The notes beneath the pieces are model-generated. The model saw only the letters and a program-made list of their open reading frames with translations, was not told where the DNA came from and did not search any database. A program made the position numbers and the translations under genes. Below are positions 33,501-42,886 of a DNA stretch of 64,000 nt, piece after piece; positions within the stretch are counted from its first letter, which is position 1, and every line of letters begins with the position of its first letter. This DNA is from JAOSJT01 sp035362335 (GTDB lineage Bacteria > Bacteroidota > Ignavibacteria > SZUA-365), in assembly GCA_035362335.1 (NCBI GenBank), contig DAOSDL010000003.1, positions 1 to 64,000 of the forward strand, in the 5' to 3' direction.

Positions 33501-36471
33501 AGCAGGAGCGTCCGTCGGGGAATAGTTGATACTGATACACAACACCCGGCACCTGCGATGCGAGCTTGTTCAACATATCATAGCTTTCGCGCACCGCCTC
33601 TTCAGCATGCTTGCGCTCGGTAATGTCCACGAAGGTGGTGGCGAATTGCATGGGCCCCGTTTTGAACGCGCTGACATGATACCATCTGTCAATCCCGCCC
33701 GCGTATTGTTCGAACGACGTGGATTCGCCGGTACGCACGACGCGACCGTAGGTTTCAATCCACTGCGGTTCGATGTCTGGAATCGCCTCCCGTACGGTTC
33801 TACCAAGTACTCTCTCTTCACTCAAGCCTGTGTATTGGACAAAAGCACTGTTCACATTGAGAAAGCGATAGTCGATCGGAGTACCCTTATCATCACAAAT
33901 CAGTTCGTGAAGAGCGAAGCCCTCCAGCATCTGCTCGAACAGCATGCGGTAATCGTGTTCGAGTTGCTTCTGCCGTGTGATATCGCGCGCAATGGTAATC
34001 AGTGAGCGAACGGTTCCGTCCTCTGCGAGTTCGGGAATGACACGCCATTGAAAAGTGACAGAGTTTTCTGTTTCTCCCCAGGAAAACTCCGACTCGTACG
34101 ATATGGCCGAATCCAGCACCTGACGAAGCGATTCTTCCCAGAACACGCATTGCTCCTCGCTCAGTCCCATTTCGCGATGTGTTTTTCCGATATACGCGCT
34201 TGGCGGGAATGGAGCGAAGTCCTGCACATTGTCCGAGACATAAATGTGTCGAAGATCACGATCGAGCCGCATGATCACATCGGGCAGACCATTGACCAAG
34301 GTGCGGTGCAATTCCTCGCTTTCGCGCAGGGCTTGCTCCGCGTTTCTTCGCGCCGTGACATCGCTGAATATTACAGCGATTTGTTCTCCGCTGCTATTGG
34401 GATACACCCACAGTTCAATGTAGGCGGACGTCTCACTGAAGTACATCTCGAGATGCCTCGCACTCTTCGATTCGACTACCTCTTTGAACAGAGCGTACAA
34501 TCGCTCTCCGCTTGCGACAACCGTATCGCGAATGTTCCGACCCAGCACTGATTCCAATGTCTCACCCGTCATACGGAGAAATGTCGGATTGACACTGCGA
34601 ATAATGAAATCCACCGCGCTACCATCAGCGTCCCTTACCACGTCGTGCAGAATGAACGCCTGTGTCATATTCTCAAAAAGCAATCGATATTTGGACTCAC
34701 TCTCACGCAGCGCTGCTTCAGCCTTCTTCCGTTCAGAGATATCGACATGCGTTCCCACCATGCGGATGGCCACACCATCGTCGTCGAACACCGGTCGTGC
34801 ACGCGAGAGTACGTTCACCCAATGTCCGTCCTTGTGCCGCATGCGGAACTCCATCTCGAATCGGGGGCGATGGCGATGCACGACCTCATCAAACATTTTC
34901 CAGGATCTCTCTACATCCTCCGGATGTGTCAGCAATTCCCAGATGGAAAAATCATTAGGCAGTTCCTGCTCATCATAGCCCAACATGCGCTTCCAGGCCG
35001 GGCTGTAGTAAATCGTGTTCTTTACTAAATCCCAATCATAGAGACCGTCGTTGGTTGCCTGCATGGCGAGATAGAATTGTTCGCGACTTTCCCGCAACTG
35101 CTGTTCGGCAATCTTCCGGTCCGTGACATCTCTTTCAATCAGCACTATATGTTGAGGTGAGCCGTCGTTTGCTCGAAGTACTTCGGCGTTGATTTCGAGA
35201 TGAAAGACGCTTCCATCTTTGCGCACCCCATGGAATTCCGTGCTACCGGAGTAGTCGCCCGCGAGAAGGGATTTCAACCCTTCTTCCGCCAGTGCGCGTT
35301 CCTCTGCCACTATGAACTCGGAGGCTTGTCTTCCTCGCACTTCGTCCAACGTCCTATACCCAAACATGCGAAGTCCGGATTCGGAGACTTCCTCCAGCTT
35401 CCCGTCTAAAGTGGTCACGACGATTCCATCGGGTGACGCCTTGATGATAGCGCGCCAGCGCTCCTCGCTTTCGCGTATCAAAGCCTCCGCGCGCTTGCGC
35501 TCGGTGATGTCCTGCACATAGCCAGCAAGGTGTTGCGGTTGTCCTCTTTCATCCACTTCCATCTCGCCCGCTTCGGCATAGACTATGCGTTCAGTCCCAT
35601 CCGCACGTACTATTCGATACTCGAGCGGTGCAGCCTTGCCATGTTCCGCAACCGCACGGTTCGAGGCCTCGACCTTTTCCTTGTCTTCTGGATGAATTGC
35701 TGAAGCAATCACATCGGTAAGATTTCCTGTGAAATCCTCCCGCCGGATCCCGAATATCGGATACATCTGGTCCGACCATTCGACGGTATTGTCCTGAATA
35801 TGCCATATCCAACTGCCCATGCCCGCAACGCGTTGGGCCATTTTCAAATTTTCCTCCGAGTGCCGCAACGCATCCTCACTTGCACGGCGGGCAATGTTTT
35901 CTGCACGAAGGTCCTCCATGAGATTCAAGGTTGCGCGCTGACTGATGCGTAATTGCTCGTTGGTTTCCCGCAGGGCCTTTTCGACTATTTGCTTCTCTTC
36001 GAGTTCGCTCCGCAATTGCGCGGTTCGCAGCTCCACCATCGCTGCGAGTCTCTCTTTCTCGCTCTCGCGCATTGCATTGTACACGCGTATTTTGCGCATC
36101 GCTCGTACTTGCGCCAGAAGTTCGGTTTCGTCGATGGGTTTGGAAAGAAAGCCTTCCGCACCAGCGTCGAGCGCACGAATACGAATTTCTCTGTCGGTTT
36201 TCAACGCCGTGAGAAACACCACGGGAATACCATGCAACGCATCATCCGCCTTCAACCGTCGGCACACCTCGAACCCATCCATACCGGGCATAACGATGTC
36301 GAGAAAGATGATATCGACGTCCTCACGACGCGCGGCGTCCAATCCCGTGATGCCATCGAGCGCACTATGGACGATTGCGGAAGGGAGCATATCCGCCACC
36401 ACAGCGCGGAAGGTGGCGATATTGTCGCGATTGTCATCGATGACAAGCAGGGTCAGGGAATCACTTTCCAT
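30559..36471 (-). CDS. Giant sensor histidine kinase: receiver + 12 PAS + HisKA + HATPase
   Basis: 1970 residues. An N-terminal receiver has the acidic pair in VIDDN, phosphoacceptor D58 (FLDIVMPGMDG) and K111 (LSKP). A coiled coil follows. Twelve successive PAS/PAC units can then be counted by their openings (e.g. LRHSEENLKMAQ, LIRESEERWRA, LRESREQFYLA, LEHDYRMLFEQ, LRRSIEQSPIS), joined by TERKxAE-type linkers. The kinase core has H1750 in NMSHEVRTP, an N box (NLLSNAMKF) and G boxes (DTGIGIP, GGTGLGLS). There is no membrane segment or DNA-binding domain, so it is cytoplasmic. Its first 11 bases overlap the end of the hybrid kinase gene. The receiver may accept phosphate from that partner. 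Confidence 0.95.
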   Translation of the reverse strand: MESDSLTLLVIDDNRDNIATFRAVVADMLPSAIVHSALDGITGLDAARREDVDIIFLDIVMPGMDGFEVCRRLKADDALHGIPVVFLTALKTDREIRIRALDAGAEGFLSKPIDETELLAQVRAMRKIRVYNAMRESEKERLAAMVELRTAQLRSELEEKQIVEKALRETNEQLRISQRATLNLMEDLRAENIARRASEDALRHSEENLKMAQRVAGMGSWIWHIQDNTVEWSDQMYPIFGIRREDFTGNLTDVIASAIHPEDKEKVEASNRAVAEHGKAAPLEYRIVRADGTERIVYAEAGEMEVDERGQPQHLAGYVQDITERKRAEALIRESEERWRAIIKASPDGIVVTTLDGKLEEVSESGLRMFGYRTLDEVRGRQASEFIVAEERALAEEGLKSLLAGDYSGSTEFHGVRKDGSVFHLEINAEVLRANDGSPQHIVLIERDVTDRKIAEQQLRESREQFYLAMQATNDGLYDWDLVKNTIYYSPAWKRMLGYDEQELPNDFSIWELLTHPEDVERSWKMFDEVVHRHRPRFEMEFRMRHKDGHWVNVLSRARPVFDDDGVAIRMVGTHVDISERKKAEAALRESESKYRLLFENMTQAFILHDVVRDADGSAVDFIIRSVNPTFLRMTGETLESVLGRNIRDTVVASGERLYALFKEVVESKSARHLEMYFSETSAYIELWVYPNSSGEQIAVIFSDVTARRNAEQALRESEELHRTLVNGLPDVIMRLDRDLRHIYVSDNVQDFAPFPPSAYIGKTHREMGLSEEQCVFWEESLRQVLDSAISYESEFSWGETENSVTFQWRVIPELAEDGTVRSLITIARDITRQKQLEHDYRMLFEQMLEGFALHELICDDKGTPIDYRFLNVNSAFVQYTGLSEERVLGRTVREAIPDIEPQWIETYGRVVRTGESTSFEQYAGGIDRWYHVSAFKTGPMQFATTFVDITERKHAEEAVRESYDMLNKLASQVPGVVYQYQLFPDGRSCFPFSSKGMWDIYEVLPEEVRSDASPVFDRLHPDDRDRVSSHILQSAKELSLFHDEYRVILPTQGLRWRLCDAVPELLADGSVMWYGIITDITDRRQAAQRLEESEQRLRAITESARDAIIMADDNGRISYWNPAAASMFGYSQEEAMGLQVHDLLTPDSTREDAIQAMHRYLSTGEAALSGKSRDLLARHRNGALFDISISLAPVRIQNSWHSVALIRDITDWKLAEHALRASEQRFRSMIEHSPIAYLSLDAAGRILDYNDETLRLFGAADLDIHGVAFKDFWHESIRDQFDELYQLVLDSGGRSDDIILQRPHGTSVDVYIEGRVEKDARGVFLRTHCVMQNITERKRAERAQQESEAFAHAILDSVTSNICVIDSAGNILAVNEPWLRFARENGADSARQIQGVGIGTNYLVICETAIGTGSEDATAVRNGITTVLRRELPFYMYEYSCDAPTMQRWFVLMATPLASDLGGAVISHTEITERKLAEQALRESEGVFRSLFEEHPAVKLIIDPDDGTIVDANPAASAFYGWSVDELRTMNISRINTLPREALSTAMKKTVNAGTQYLQFQHRRADGSLRDVEVLAGTVNMRGKLHLHSVVFDITEKKRAEHANKLLRRSIEQSPISIIVTDASGIIEYVNPQFTRNTGYSSEDAIGGTMSIVKSGEHDDAFYANLWRTITEGKEWIGEFHNRRRNGELYWERSIISSVTDERGYISHFIAVKEDTTEQRRLLAELIAAKEKAEESDRLKSTFLANMSHEVRTPMNAIIGFADLLNAKEIRPDEQEQYTGIIKQRSYDLLAIINDILDISMIDSGQIKIYPELWNVEELLHDLYITYSHLIAQSEDTQCTLQLANSLPDSELVVMMDAQRVRQVLVNLLSNAMKFTKEGCITFGCQRHSDDELEFYVSDTGIGIPEEAFEFIFNRFRQVDESSTRPYGGTGLGLSISRGFVELMGGRIWVESEVGKGSIFHFTLPYKTS

Positions 36472-39418
36472 GAAGCATGCTCACTATCGTGGATTCGAGT
36501 TGCGTTGCGTCAACCGGCTTGGCGAGATACGCGTTGAAACCGCGGGCGAGTATCTCGTTGCGATCCTCGGTCAGTGCGCGAGCGGTAAGCGCCACGACGG
36601 GAATCGACTTGCAGTGCTCCAACATGCGAAGTTGCTCCAGTACCTGAAAACCATCCATGCCGGGTAGGGAGATATCGAGCAATACAAGATCCGGAGCGCT
36701 CCGCCGGGCAAGTTCCAATGCCTTATGCCCATCATCCGCCGAAAGCAGTTCGCAGAAATCTCCAAGCAAGGCAAGCACGGTGGTCATGTTGTCGGGGTTG
36801 TCTTCCACCACAAGCACGTTCGGTTTATGTGATAGCTGCGCGAAATGTCCATCGGATGGCTGGGATAATTCTCTCGTCTGCTTGCTCTTTCCGCTGTCCA
36901 GCATGTCCGCAACAAGTTGCAACAATTCCGTTCCGCTGATATCGCCCTTGCGGATCAGCTCATGTATGTTGTTGCCCTGAAGAAAGGCGAGTTCCTCCTT
37001 GTTCACATGTTTGGCGGTGAGAATGAGGACGGGGATCCCCTGGCCCGAAGGATGCGTGCGTAGTTGCCGTAGCACTTCGAAACCATCGATGTGCGGCATC
37101 ATGAGATCGAGAATGATGCCATCCATGCTGTCGTCGATGCGTCGCAGCGCCTCCTCGCCATCGCCTGCGGTCACGACGCGGTAACCATTGCGGACCAAAA
37201 TATCGTGAAGCTGCAAACGTACACCCTCATCATCCTCCACCACCAGCACGCAGTTACCATCACCACGCGGGGCTTCGCCCGACGCCGAGGTCCGCCTGGC
37301 CTGCGTGGATCGATCACTTTCCTCCATGAGCAGCGGCAGGCACAGGGTGAACGTGGCGCCTTCACCAGGGGTGCTTTCCAGCGTAATGCTTCCACCCAGC
37401 AAGGCCGCATAGCGCCGTGCAATGGCGAGCCCAAGACCCGAGCCCTCATACCGCCTATCCGTGCCACCGTCCACCTGCTGGAATTCCTCGAAAATCCGTT
37501 GCGCATTCTCGGGCGCAATTCCCGGACCGGAATCACTCACATCGACATGCAGCATCGTACCTTCGACATGTGCGTTCACGCGCACCAGGCCCGCTTCGGT
37601 GAACTTCACAGCGTTGCCGATCAGGTTGATGAGAATCTGTCGGCATTTCGCCGCATCGGTGCGCAGCACCGGCACATCATCGGAGAGACGCGCTTCCAGT
37701 ACCAGGCCCTTTCCTTCCGCTTGCGGTCGTAACAGCACGATCACGTCTTCGATCAACGCCCGAACGGCGATGGTGGAAATACTCACATCCTCCCGGCCGG
37801 CCTCGATACGTGCGAGATCGAGAATGTTATTGATCAGTGACAGTAAATGCCGGCCATTGCGTTCGATTATATCGAGATACCCGTACTCCTCGTCTCCGAT
37901 ATTTCCACGCAGGCGTCGTCCGAGCACGCCGCTGAGCGCTATCACGGAATTCAGCGGTGTACGGAGTTCATGGCTCATATTGGAGAGGAACGTGCTCTTC
38001 AATCGATTGGCCTCGTTCAATTGCGATTTCTGCATCGCGAGTATGATATTCTGCTCGCTGAGTTCATCCGCTTGCATACCGAGTTCGTGTGATTGCGTTT
38101 CGAGTTCCCTGTTCTGCATTTCCAGTTTCCCCGCGAGGGCACGCAAGTGTTCACCGGCACTCAACGCGGCGATGCGCGCACCGATCGTGAATCTGGCGGA
38201 CTCGAGTACACGCAGTGCCGCATCGCTCATTTCGCGCACGCCACCGAGTATCAGAACCCCGACAAGATCTTCGCCAGAATGCAGTGGCACCGCGACAATT
38301 TCTCGCGGCAACACGCTCCCTACCACCATGGGGGCGAGAAACACCGTATCGGAAGGTATCTCCCGCACGCGATGTATGGCCCTACTGGCAAGCACCACTC
38401 CGAATATTCCTTCCCCTGACTTGACAGACTCCGAATCCGGCAGCGATGAGTCCAGACCCATTGCCTCAATCAGTGCGACATGTTCCTTTCCGGGATCCAC
38501 ACTGTAACACGCACCGAATTGCACGTCTATGCGCGTGATCAGTGTGGTGAGCAGGAGATTGCAGTACGCTTTCCGCGTGGTCTCGCCGACGCCAACTTCC
38601 TGCAGAAGTGCGACGGAATCCTTGACCCAAACATTTTCCTCAATGGTGTCGGCCAGCCGGTTGAAGGTCCGCGACAAATCCCCGAGTTCATTCTCCGCCC
38701 GGGTGGTACTCCGTATGGAGTAATCTCCGGCACGGAATCGATCGGCCACTGCGCTGAGCTCGGCTATGGGTGTCCGTATTGCGCGCAGCAACAGCCCACC
38801 CATTACGACGGCCAGCAGAAGCATGGACAGCACCACGGTACTCAACTGAAGCAGCACACTTTGTCGCACCTCTTTGGCTTCTCGATAGAGAGAATCTCCT
38901 TTGTTGAACGCGAAATCACTGATATCATCCAATTCCTTGAATATCGCCATCGCCTGTTGGCCTCCCTCGCCATTGCGCATGGTACGCTTCGTTGCCAGTG
39001 CTCTATCACCTTGATCCAGTATTCGAAGCGTCTGCTCACGAATCGACCGCCAGCGTGCGAATTGCATTTCCGCGTGATAAACGTCGCGCTTGTCTCCAAG
39101 GAATCGGGCATGCAGCGTATTGAATTGGCGCTCGCAATCCTGTTCGTACTCGGCGATTCGCTGCTGAAATTTTTCCCGCGCCGCGATATCAGTCGTGAGT
39201 ATGATATCCTTCATGGCGAGATGAATACGAAGCACATCGGCTCGAATTTCGCCAATTGCACGGCGAACCTGCAGTGGATGATTGTACAGCGTATATGTCG
39301 TGCGCCACAACCGGTGAGCCTGATACCAGGACAGGGTGCCAAGAGTCGCAAGGAGAGCGAGCATCACTGTAAAGCTCAGAACGAGTTGCCGTGTTATTGT
39401 CAATCGACGTTGCGCCAT
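36461..39418 (-). CDS. Hybrid histidine kinase: 4-helix sensor, HAMP, GAF, kinase, two receivers
   Basis: 985 residues starting at MAQRRLT (39418), one base after the CheR stop, so translation is coupled. Two membrane segments flank a four-helix-bundle periplasmic domain of the chemoreceptor type (HPLQVRRAIGEIRADVLRI). HAMP, a GAF domain, a long coiled coil, then the kinase with H483 in NMSHELRTP and ATP boxes (NLIGNAVKF, DSGPGIA, GSGLGLA) follow. Two C-terminal receivers have ILDLMMPHIDG and LLDISLPGMDG; the second has the usual AKPVD lysine, the first has a less regular end (ELIRKGD). It lacks a chemoreceptor methylation region, so the role of the adjacent CheR is open. Confidence 0.93.
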   Translation of the reverse strand: MAQRRLTITRQLVLSFTVMLALLATLGTLSWYQAHRLWRTTYTLYNHPLQVRRAIGEIRADVLRIHLAMKDIILTTDIAAREKFQQRIAEYEQDCERQFNTLHARFLGDKRDVYHAEMQFARWRSIREQTLRILDQGDRALATKRTMRNGEGGQQAMAIFKELDDISDFAFNKGDSLYREAKEVRQSVLLQLSTVVLSMLLLAVVMGGLLLRAIRTPIAELSAVADRFRAGDYSIRSTTRAENELGDLSRTFNRLADTIEENVWVKDSVALLQEVGVGETTRKAYCNLLLTTLITRIDVQFGACYSVDPGKEHVALIEAMGLDSSLPDSESVKSGEGIFGVVLASRAIHRVREIPSDTVFLAPMVVGSVLPREIVAVPLHSGEDLVGVLILGGVREMSDAALRVLESARFTIGARIAALSAGEHLRALAGKLEMQNRELETQSHELGMQADELSEQNIILAMQKSQLNEANRLKSTFLSNMSHELRTPLNSVIALSGVLGRRLRGNIGDEEYGYLDIIERNGRHLLSLINNILDLARIEAGREDVSISTIAVRALIEDVIVLLRPQAEGKGLVLEARLSDDVPVLRTDAAKCRQILINLIGNAVKFTEAGLVRVNAHVEGTMLHVDVSDSGPGIAPENAQRIFEEFQQVDGGTDRRYEGSGLGLAIARRYAALLGGSITLESTPGEGATFTLCLPLLMEESDRSTQARRTSASGEAPRGDGNCVLVVEDDEGVRLQLHDILVRNGYRVVTAGDGEEALRRIDDSMDGIILDLMMPHIDGFEVLRQLRTHPSGQGIPVLILTAKHVNKEELAFLQGNNIHELIRKGDISGTELLQLVADMLDSGKSKQTRELSQPSDGHFAQLSHKPNVLVVEDNPDNMTTVLALLGDFCELLSADDGHKALELARRSAPDLVLLDISLPGMDGFQVLEQLRMLEHCKSIPVVALTARALTEDRNEILARGFNAYLAKPVDATQLESTIVSMLHGK

Positions 39419-39419
39419 G

Positions 39420-40259
39420 TCAACTCCGTTCGAGATAGGGCTGGAATAGTGGGATGTATGGGCACACCGACTTGAAGTACCCGCTGGAGAGTACAATTTC
39501 GCGCTCGGCATTTCCCACCATGAGATATCCGGTCGGCGAAAGACATCGATGGATTTTTCCCAGAATAATGTGTCGAATGTCGCTGCGATAATACATCAAG
39601 AGATTGCAGCATAGCACGAGATCGAGATCACCGAAGACGCAGGACGGCGGACACAACGAATGCGGATCCAGCAGATCGTAGTGCTCGATGGTAACGTGTT
39701 CACGTAATGCGGGCGCGACGTGAAGCTGATCCTGTACTCTCACAAGCAGGTGGCCCACATGCCGCAGGCGCAGTTCGCCCGCGGCGGAGATATCATACAC
39801 CGCCTTTCGCGCCGCTGCCAGAGCATCATCCGCGTTATCCGTGGCAAAGAGGTGATACGGCACACGTTCGCCGCGCTCCGCACTGAGTTCCTCCAGCAGC
39901 ACCGCCAGAGACCAGGCCTCCTGCCCTGTGGAGCAACCGGCGGACCATGCACGGATTCCGCCCGGCGTTCTGTTGCGCAATTCGTCGCGCAGTATCGGCA
40001 GGGTGACGTACTCGAGATAGGCGAAGGCCAGGGGATCACGGAAAAATTCTGTCCAGGTGTTCACCAACTGCCGGAGTAACTGCGAGGCCTCGTCGGTGTG
40101 CAGGCGCAGCAGCGATATATACTCCGCTGCATCATTGCATCCGCAGGCAAGCATGCGTTTCTGCACCGTTTTCCATACGTACCCTTCATCGTACATGGAT
40201 ACGTCGATGTTGCGCTCTCCCGCGAAATACTGGACAATGTTGTCTATATGTGTTCGCAT
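39420..40259 (-). CDS. CheR-type protein-glutamate methyltransferase
   Basis: 279 residues. The N-terminal helical domain carries WTEFFRDPLAFAYLEY, the CheR substrate-side signature. The SAM-binding motif is RAWSAGCSTGQEAWSLA, and the late motif DLVLCCNLLMYY followed by LSPTGYLMVGNAE is as in CheR. It methylates glutamates of chemoreceptors in classical systems. There is no CheB or chemoreceptor signalling domain in the window. It starts 2 bases after the sensor stop. In signalling clusters like this it may modify the sensor or kinase coiled coils (inference). Confidence 0.92.
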   Translation of the reverse strand: MRTHIDNIVQYFAGERNIDVSMYDEGYVWKTVQKRMLACGCNDAAEYISLLRLHTDEASQLLRQLVNTWTEFFRDPLAFAYLEYVTLPILRDELRNRTPGGIRAWSAGCSTGQEAWSLAVLLEELSAERGERVPYHLFATDNADDALAAARKAVYDISAAGELRLRHVGHLLVRVQDQLHVAPALREHVTIEHYDLLDPHSLCPPSCVFGDLDLVLCCNLLMYYRSDIRHIILGKIHRCLSPTGYLMVGNAEREIVLSSGYFKSVCPYIPLFQPYLERS

Positions 40260-40261
40260 GG

Positions 40262-42253
40262 TCAGCCTGTGTATCGTGGATCACGTCCCAATTCGCGCAA
40301 CAATGCGTTCACTTCGTGTTTCAATTCGATCATGCGCAGTTCTCGATCGATGGTGAGATTGTTGAAGCGCTCCAGATCACGCATCTTTTCATGCAGAGCT
40401 GCTTCATTCTCACGATGCCTGGTGAAGTCGTGGAGCAATACCGCGACCATCGAAACCCCAGGGGAGTACACAGTCACGAGGTAATGCCGTCTGGTCTCAT
40501 GATCGGTGAACTCGCCGCCCCGAGCCGCGGCATCGCGAAGCACCATGCGACATAATTCATGAAGTGGTTGGTCATTGACCGATGGCTGTAGTCGTGCAAA
40601 CAGATCGGGCTCCCTTGAGGCGAACATGGAGACGAGCATATCATTCGCATCGCACACACGAAATTCGTTCGTCATTGCTGCACGGCGTGCATCGACTTCG
40701 GGCAAGGATTGCGCATGGGAGGCGTCACCCGCTTCAACGTTTTCCAGAAGGATGATGCCATCCGTGGTCGCATCGAATAGCGCGCGGTATTTACTCTCGC
40801 TCTCTTCCACGATACGCTGCTTCTCCCGTTGCGCCGTCTGATCCCGGAACACGATCACCACTCCCGCCGGATGACCATCGGACGAAGAATAGGCGCCGAC
40901 GCTTTCCAGAATGGGGATGCGTTCGCCAGTCGGTGTGCGAAGGAGAACGCCGCTTTTCAGATCTCTCGTCCCTGTGTGCTTCAATGCGCGTTCCACGGCA
41001 CATCCCACCTCGTCGCCGCCTTCTTCCAGCTCCAGATTGTACACCTCTCGCAGTGCAGTACCCACGACTTCCTGCTCCTTCACCCGTGTCAGGCGCTCCG
41101 CCTCCGGATTCATGTGCAGGATAGTACCGTCGCGGTCGGTGCTTATAACGGCATCGCTGATACCATAGAGTATGGAGCGAAACTCGCTATGAAACCGTAA
41201 GTGTTCTCTGTAGGTGTCGCGTTGCTTCTGTGCATAAAGAAATCCAACGCCAAGCAGCAGTGCGGAGAATAGTACAATGGCAAGAAGCGATAGCAGTGCG
41301 GTTTCCTCGTACATCTCAACATAGAGTGTCGCCTTGTCCACTTGACCCACCACAACCCAGTGGCTGTTGGGAACCGCACTGATCCAGCCAAGGTGGTCGA
41401 CACCTTCTCTGTCACGGGATTCAACCAACCCACGTACTCCCGTCGTAGCAAGCTGGATTATATCATTCCCCTTCCCCGACAATGTTCGTGGGTGTAATAC
41501 GTCGGTGATCTCCGCCCCGGGATTGCTGACAATCAGGACCGAATCGACCATCTCATCCAGCAGCATGGTGCTCATCGGCATATCATTGGAAGGTGCCTCA
41601 GCAAGAATCGGATATAAAAAAACCTCGGGCTCGAATCGAAACACCAAAGCATGGTCGTGCGCCAACCCGGGAATCGCAACCGGAACCGCAATGTCCATAT
41701 GCGCCTTCCCATGTTGGTCGCAGTAGTACAGTCCGATCGAGGCGGGTTTCTTCTGCTGTACAGCAGAGAGGATCATCTCCTTTAAAATGTTGTCGAGGTA
41801 CAGGTGTCCGTTGGAAACACTGATCGAGGAATTCTGCGCGACATCGAAGAGAAAGATGTCACTGTACCCATGTTCGAGGGAGATTTCGTGCAGCGACTGC
41901 GAGAGAGTCACTTGTGCCGCCACAGAGGGACGGTCATGCCAGAGGAGAAATGCTTCGAGCAGCATGCGATTGTGTGAGATTAACGTCGCATCATTCAACT
42001 CGTCCGCGTACCATTCTCCAAGCTGACGCGCCTTCAGTTCGATTGTCGCCTCCAGCGTTCTCCCCGCCTGCTCCTTGATGGCCCCTATTTCATGGCGCAC
42101 GTACAGATAGATCGCCGCAGTTGCCAAGACCAGTATTGAGGTCGCGAAGATCACCAACAGCCGTCGGTTCAGCTCGGGGAGAGTCGGTGGAGGTGGATGA
42201 TGTGCAACCACGTGGTGCTCCGATTGAACGGTGATTGGAGCGGTTGAGAACAA
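40262..42253 (-). CDS. Membrane sensor with Cache-type periplasmic domain and PAS domains, no output domain
   Basis: 663 residues. A proline-rich cytoplasmic N-terminus (HHPPPPTLPEL) is followed by a first membrane segment (LLVIFATSILVLATAA), a ~250-residue periplasmic region with Cache-like features (GYSDIFLFD, PVAIPG, HWVVVGQVD) and a second membrane segment. Then come two PAS domains (SILYGISDAVISTDRDGTIL and ALFDATTDGIILLE) and a C-terminal coiled coil (RELRMIELKHEVNALLRELG). No kinase, cyclase or receiver is present. The start is uncertain: TTG 42253 and GTG 42211 both have plausible ribosome-binding sites. It leads the four-gene operon and presumably passes its signal by coiled-coil contact to the kinases. 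Confidence 0.88.
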   Translation of the reverse strand: MFSTAPITVQSEHHVVAHHPPPPTLPELNRRLLVIFATSILVLATAAIYLYVRHEIGAIKEQAGRTLEATIELKARQLGEWYADELNDATLISHNRMLLEAFLLWHDRPSVAAQVTLSQSLHEISLEHGYSDIFLFDVAQNSSISVSNGHLYLDNILKEMILSAVQQKKPASIGLYYCDQHGKAHMDIAVPVAIPGLAHDHALVFRFEPEVFLYPILAEAPSNDMPMSTMLLDEMVDSVLIVSNPGAEITDVLHPRTLSGKGNDIIQLATTGVRGLVESRDREGVDHLGWISAVPNSHWVVVGQVDKATLYVEMYEETALLSLLAIVLFSALLLGVGFLYAQKQRDTYREHLRFHSEFRSILYGISDAVISTDRDGTILHMNPEAERLTRVKEQEVVGTALREVYNLELEEGGDEVGCAVERALKHTGTRDLKSGVLLRTPTGERIPILESVGAYSSSDGHPAGVVIVFRDQTAQREKQRIVEESESKYRALFDATTDGIILLENVEAGDASHAQSLPEVDARRAAMTNEFRVCDANDMLVSMFASREPDLFARLQPSVNDQPLHELCRMVLRDAAARGGEFTDHETRRHYLVTVYSPGVSMVAVLLHDFTRHRENEAALHEKMRDLERFNNLTIDRELRMIELKHEVNALLRELGRDPRYTG

Positions 42254-42472
42254 GCCGGGACCTCGACGTTTGAGGAGGCCTCAACAGTCGAATTCAACCA
42301 AGAGCGAATCGATTGCCTTGGCACGATTTCGCATTGATGCTCGGATATGGAACGAAATCATGCATAATGCGGAATTCATCTGTGGTTCGGATGCCTCGGA
42401 TTGTGTCGGTGGGAAGCAGGCAAGGACATCCGGTAATCAGTGCATGGAAAATTGGGATATTTGTTGTCAATG
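42254..42472. other. Intergenic leader of the signalling operon
   Basis: 219 bases between the interrupted STAS-like gene and the sensor gene, both on the reverse strand. No hairpin or promoter box stands out, so the upstream gene could be in the same transcript. Confidence 0.4.
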
Positions 42473-42886
42473 TCAAGTAACCGACGGCTCTGTTGCCACA
42501 TGCCGTCCCGTCTCACCACCCGCCAGCAAATGGGCGATGGCCGCTTCCCTGTCTCGCATCAGAGTCACATCCATTCCCGTGTTCCTTGCGAGGGTCTCAA
42601 CAAAATCATGGCTGTGATCTTCGGAATCGACCAGAATCACCACGCGGGCGAATCTGTTGATCGCCTCTTCGCGCTGCATGTCATTTTAAGAAAAGCGATA
42701 ATTTCCGGTAACGCTTTCCACATTGCGCGCACGCGTCATGTCCACAAGAAATCGCGAAATGCCACGCTCCCTGCCGTAGATGTGCGCTTCAATATTCATC
42801 CCCATGGCGGAAACACGATTCACATCGCCGACCACGACAAGCACGACGTACAGGCGGTTTTCGGAAAGCGAGATGGTGTATTCCAT
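42473..42886 (-). pseudogene. STAS-like (SpoIIAA-fold) protein gene with an in-frame TAA
   Basis: Reading from ATG 42886 (GAGGAGG five bases upstream) gives 66 residues, a TAA at codon 67 (42686-42688), then 70 more codons in the same frame to 42473. Both halves look like one protein: MEYTISLSENRLYVVLVVVG ... ISRFLVDMTRARNVESVTGN before the stop, and REEAINRFARVVILVDSEDH ... SHDFVETLARNTGMDVTLM after it, the alternation of strands and helices of a small STAS-like regulator. The stop replaces what would fit as a tyrosine codon (TAT or TAC), a single base change. It may be a pseudogene, a sequencing error or a read-through site. The second half has its own ATG at 42679 but no good ribosome-binding site. 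Confidence 0.7.
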
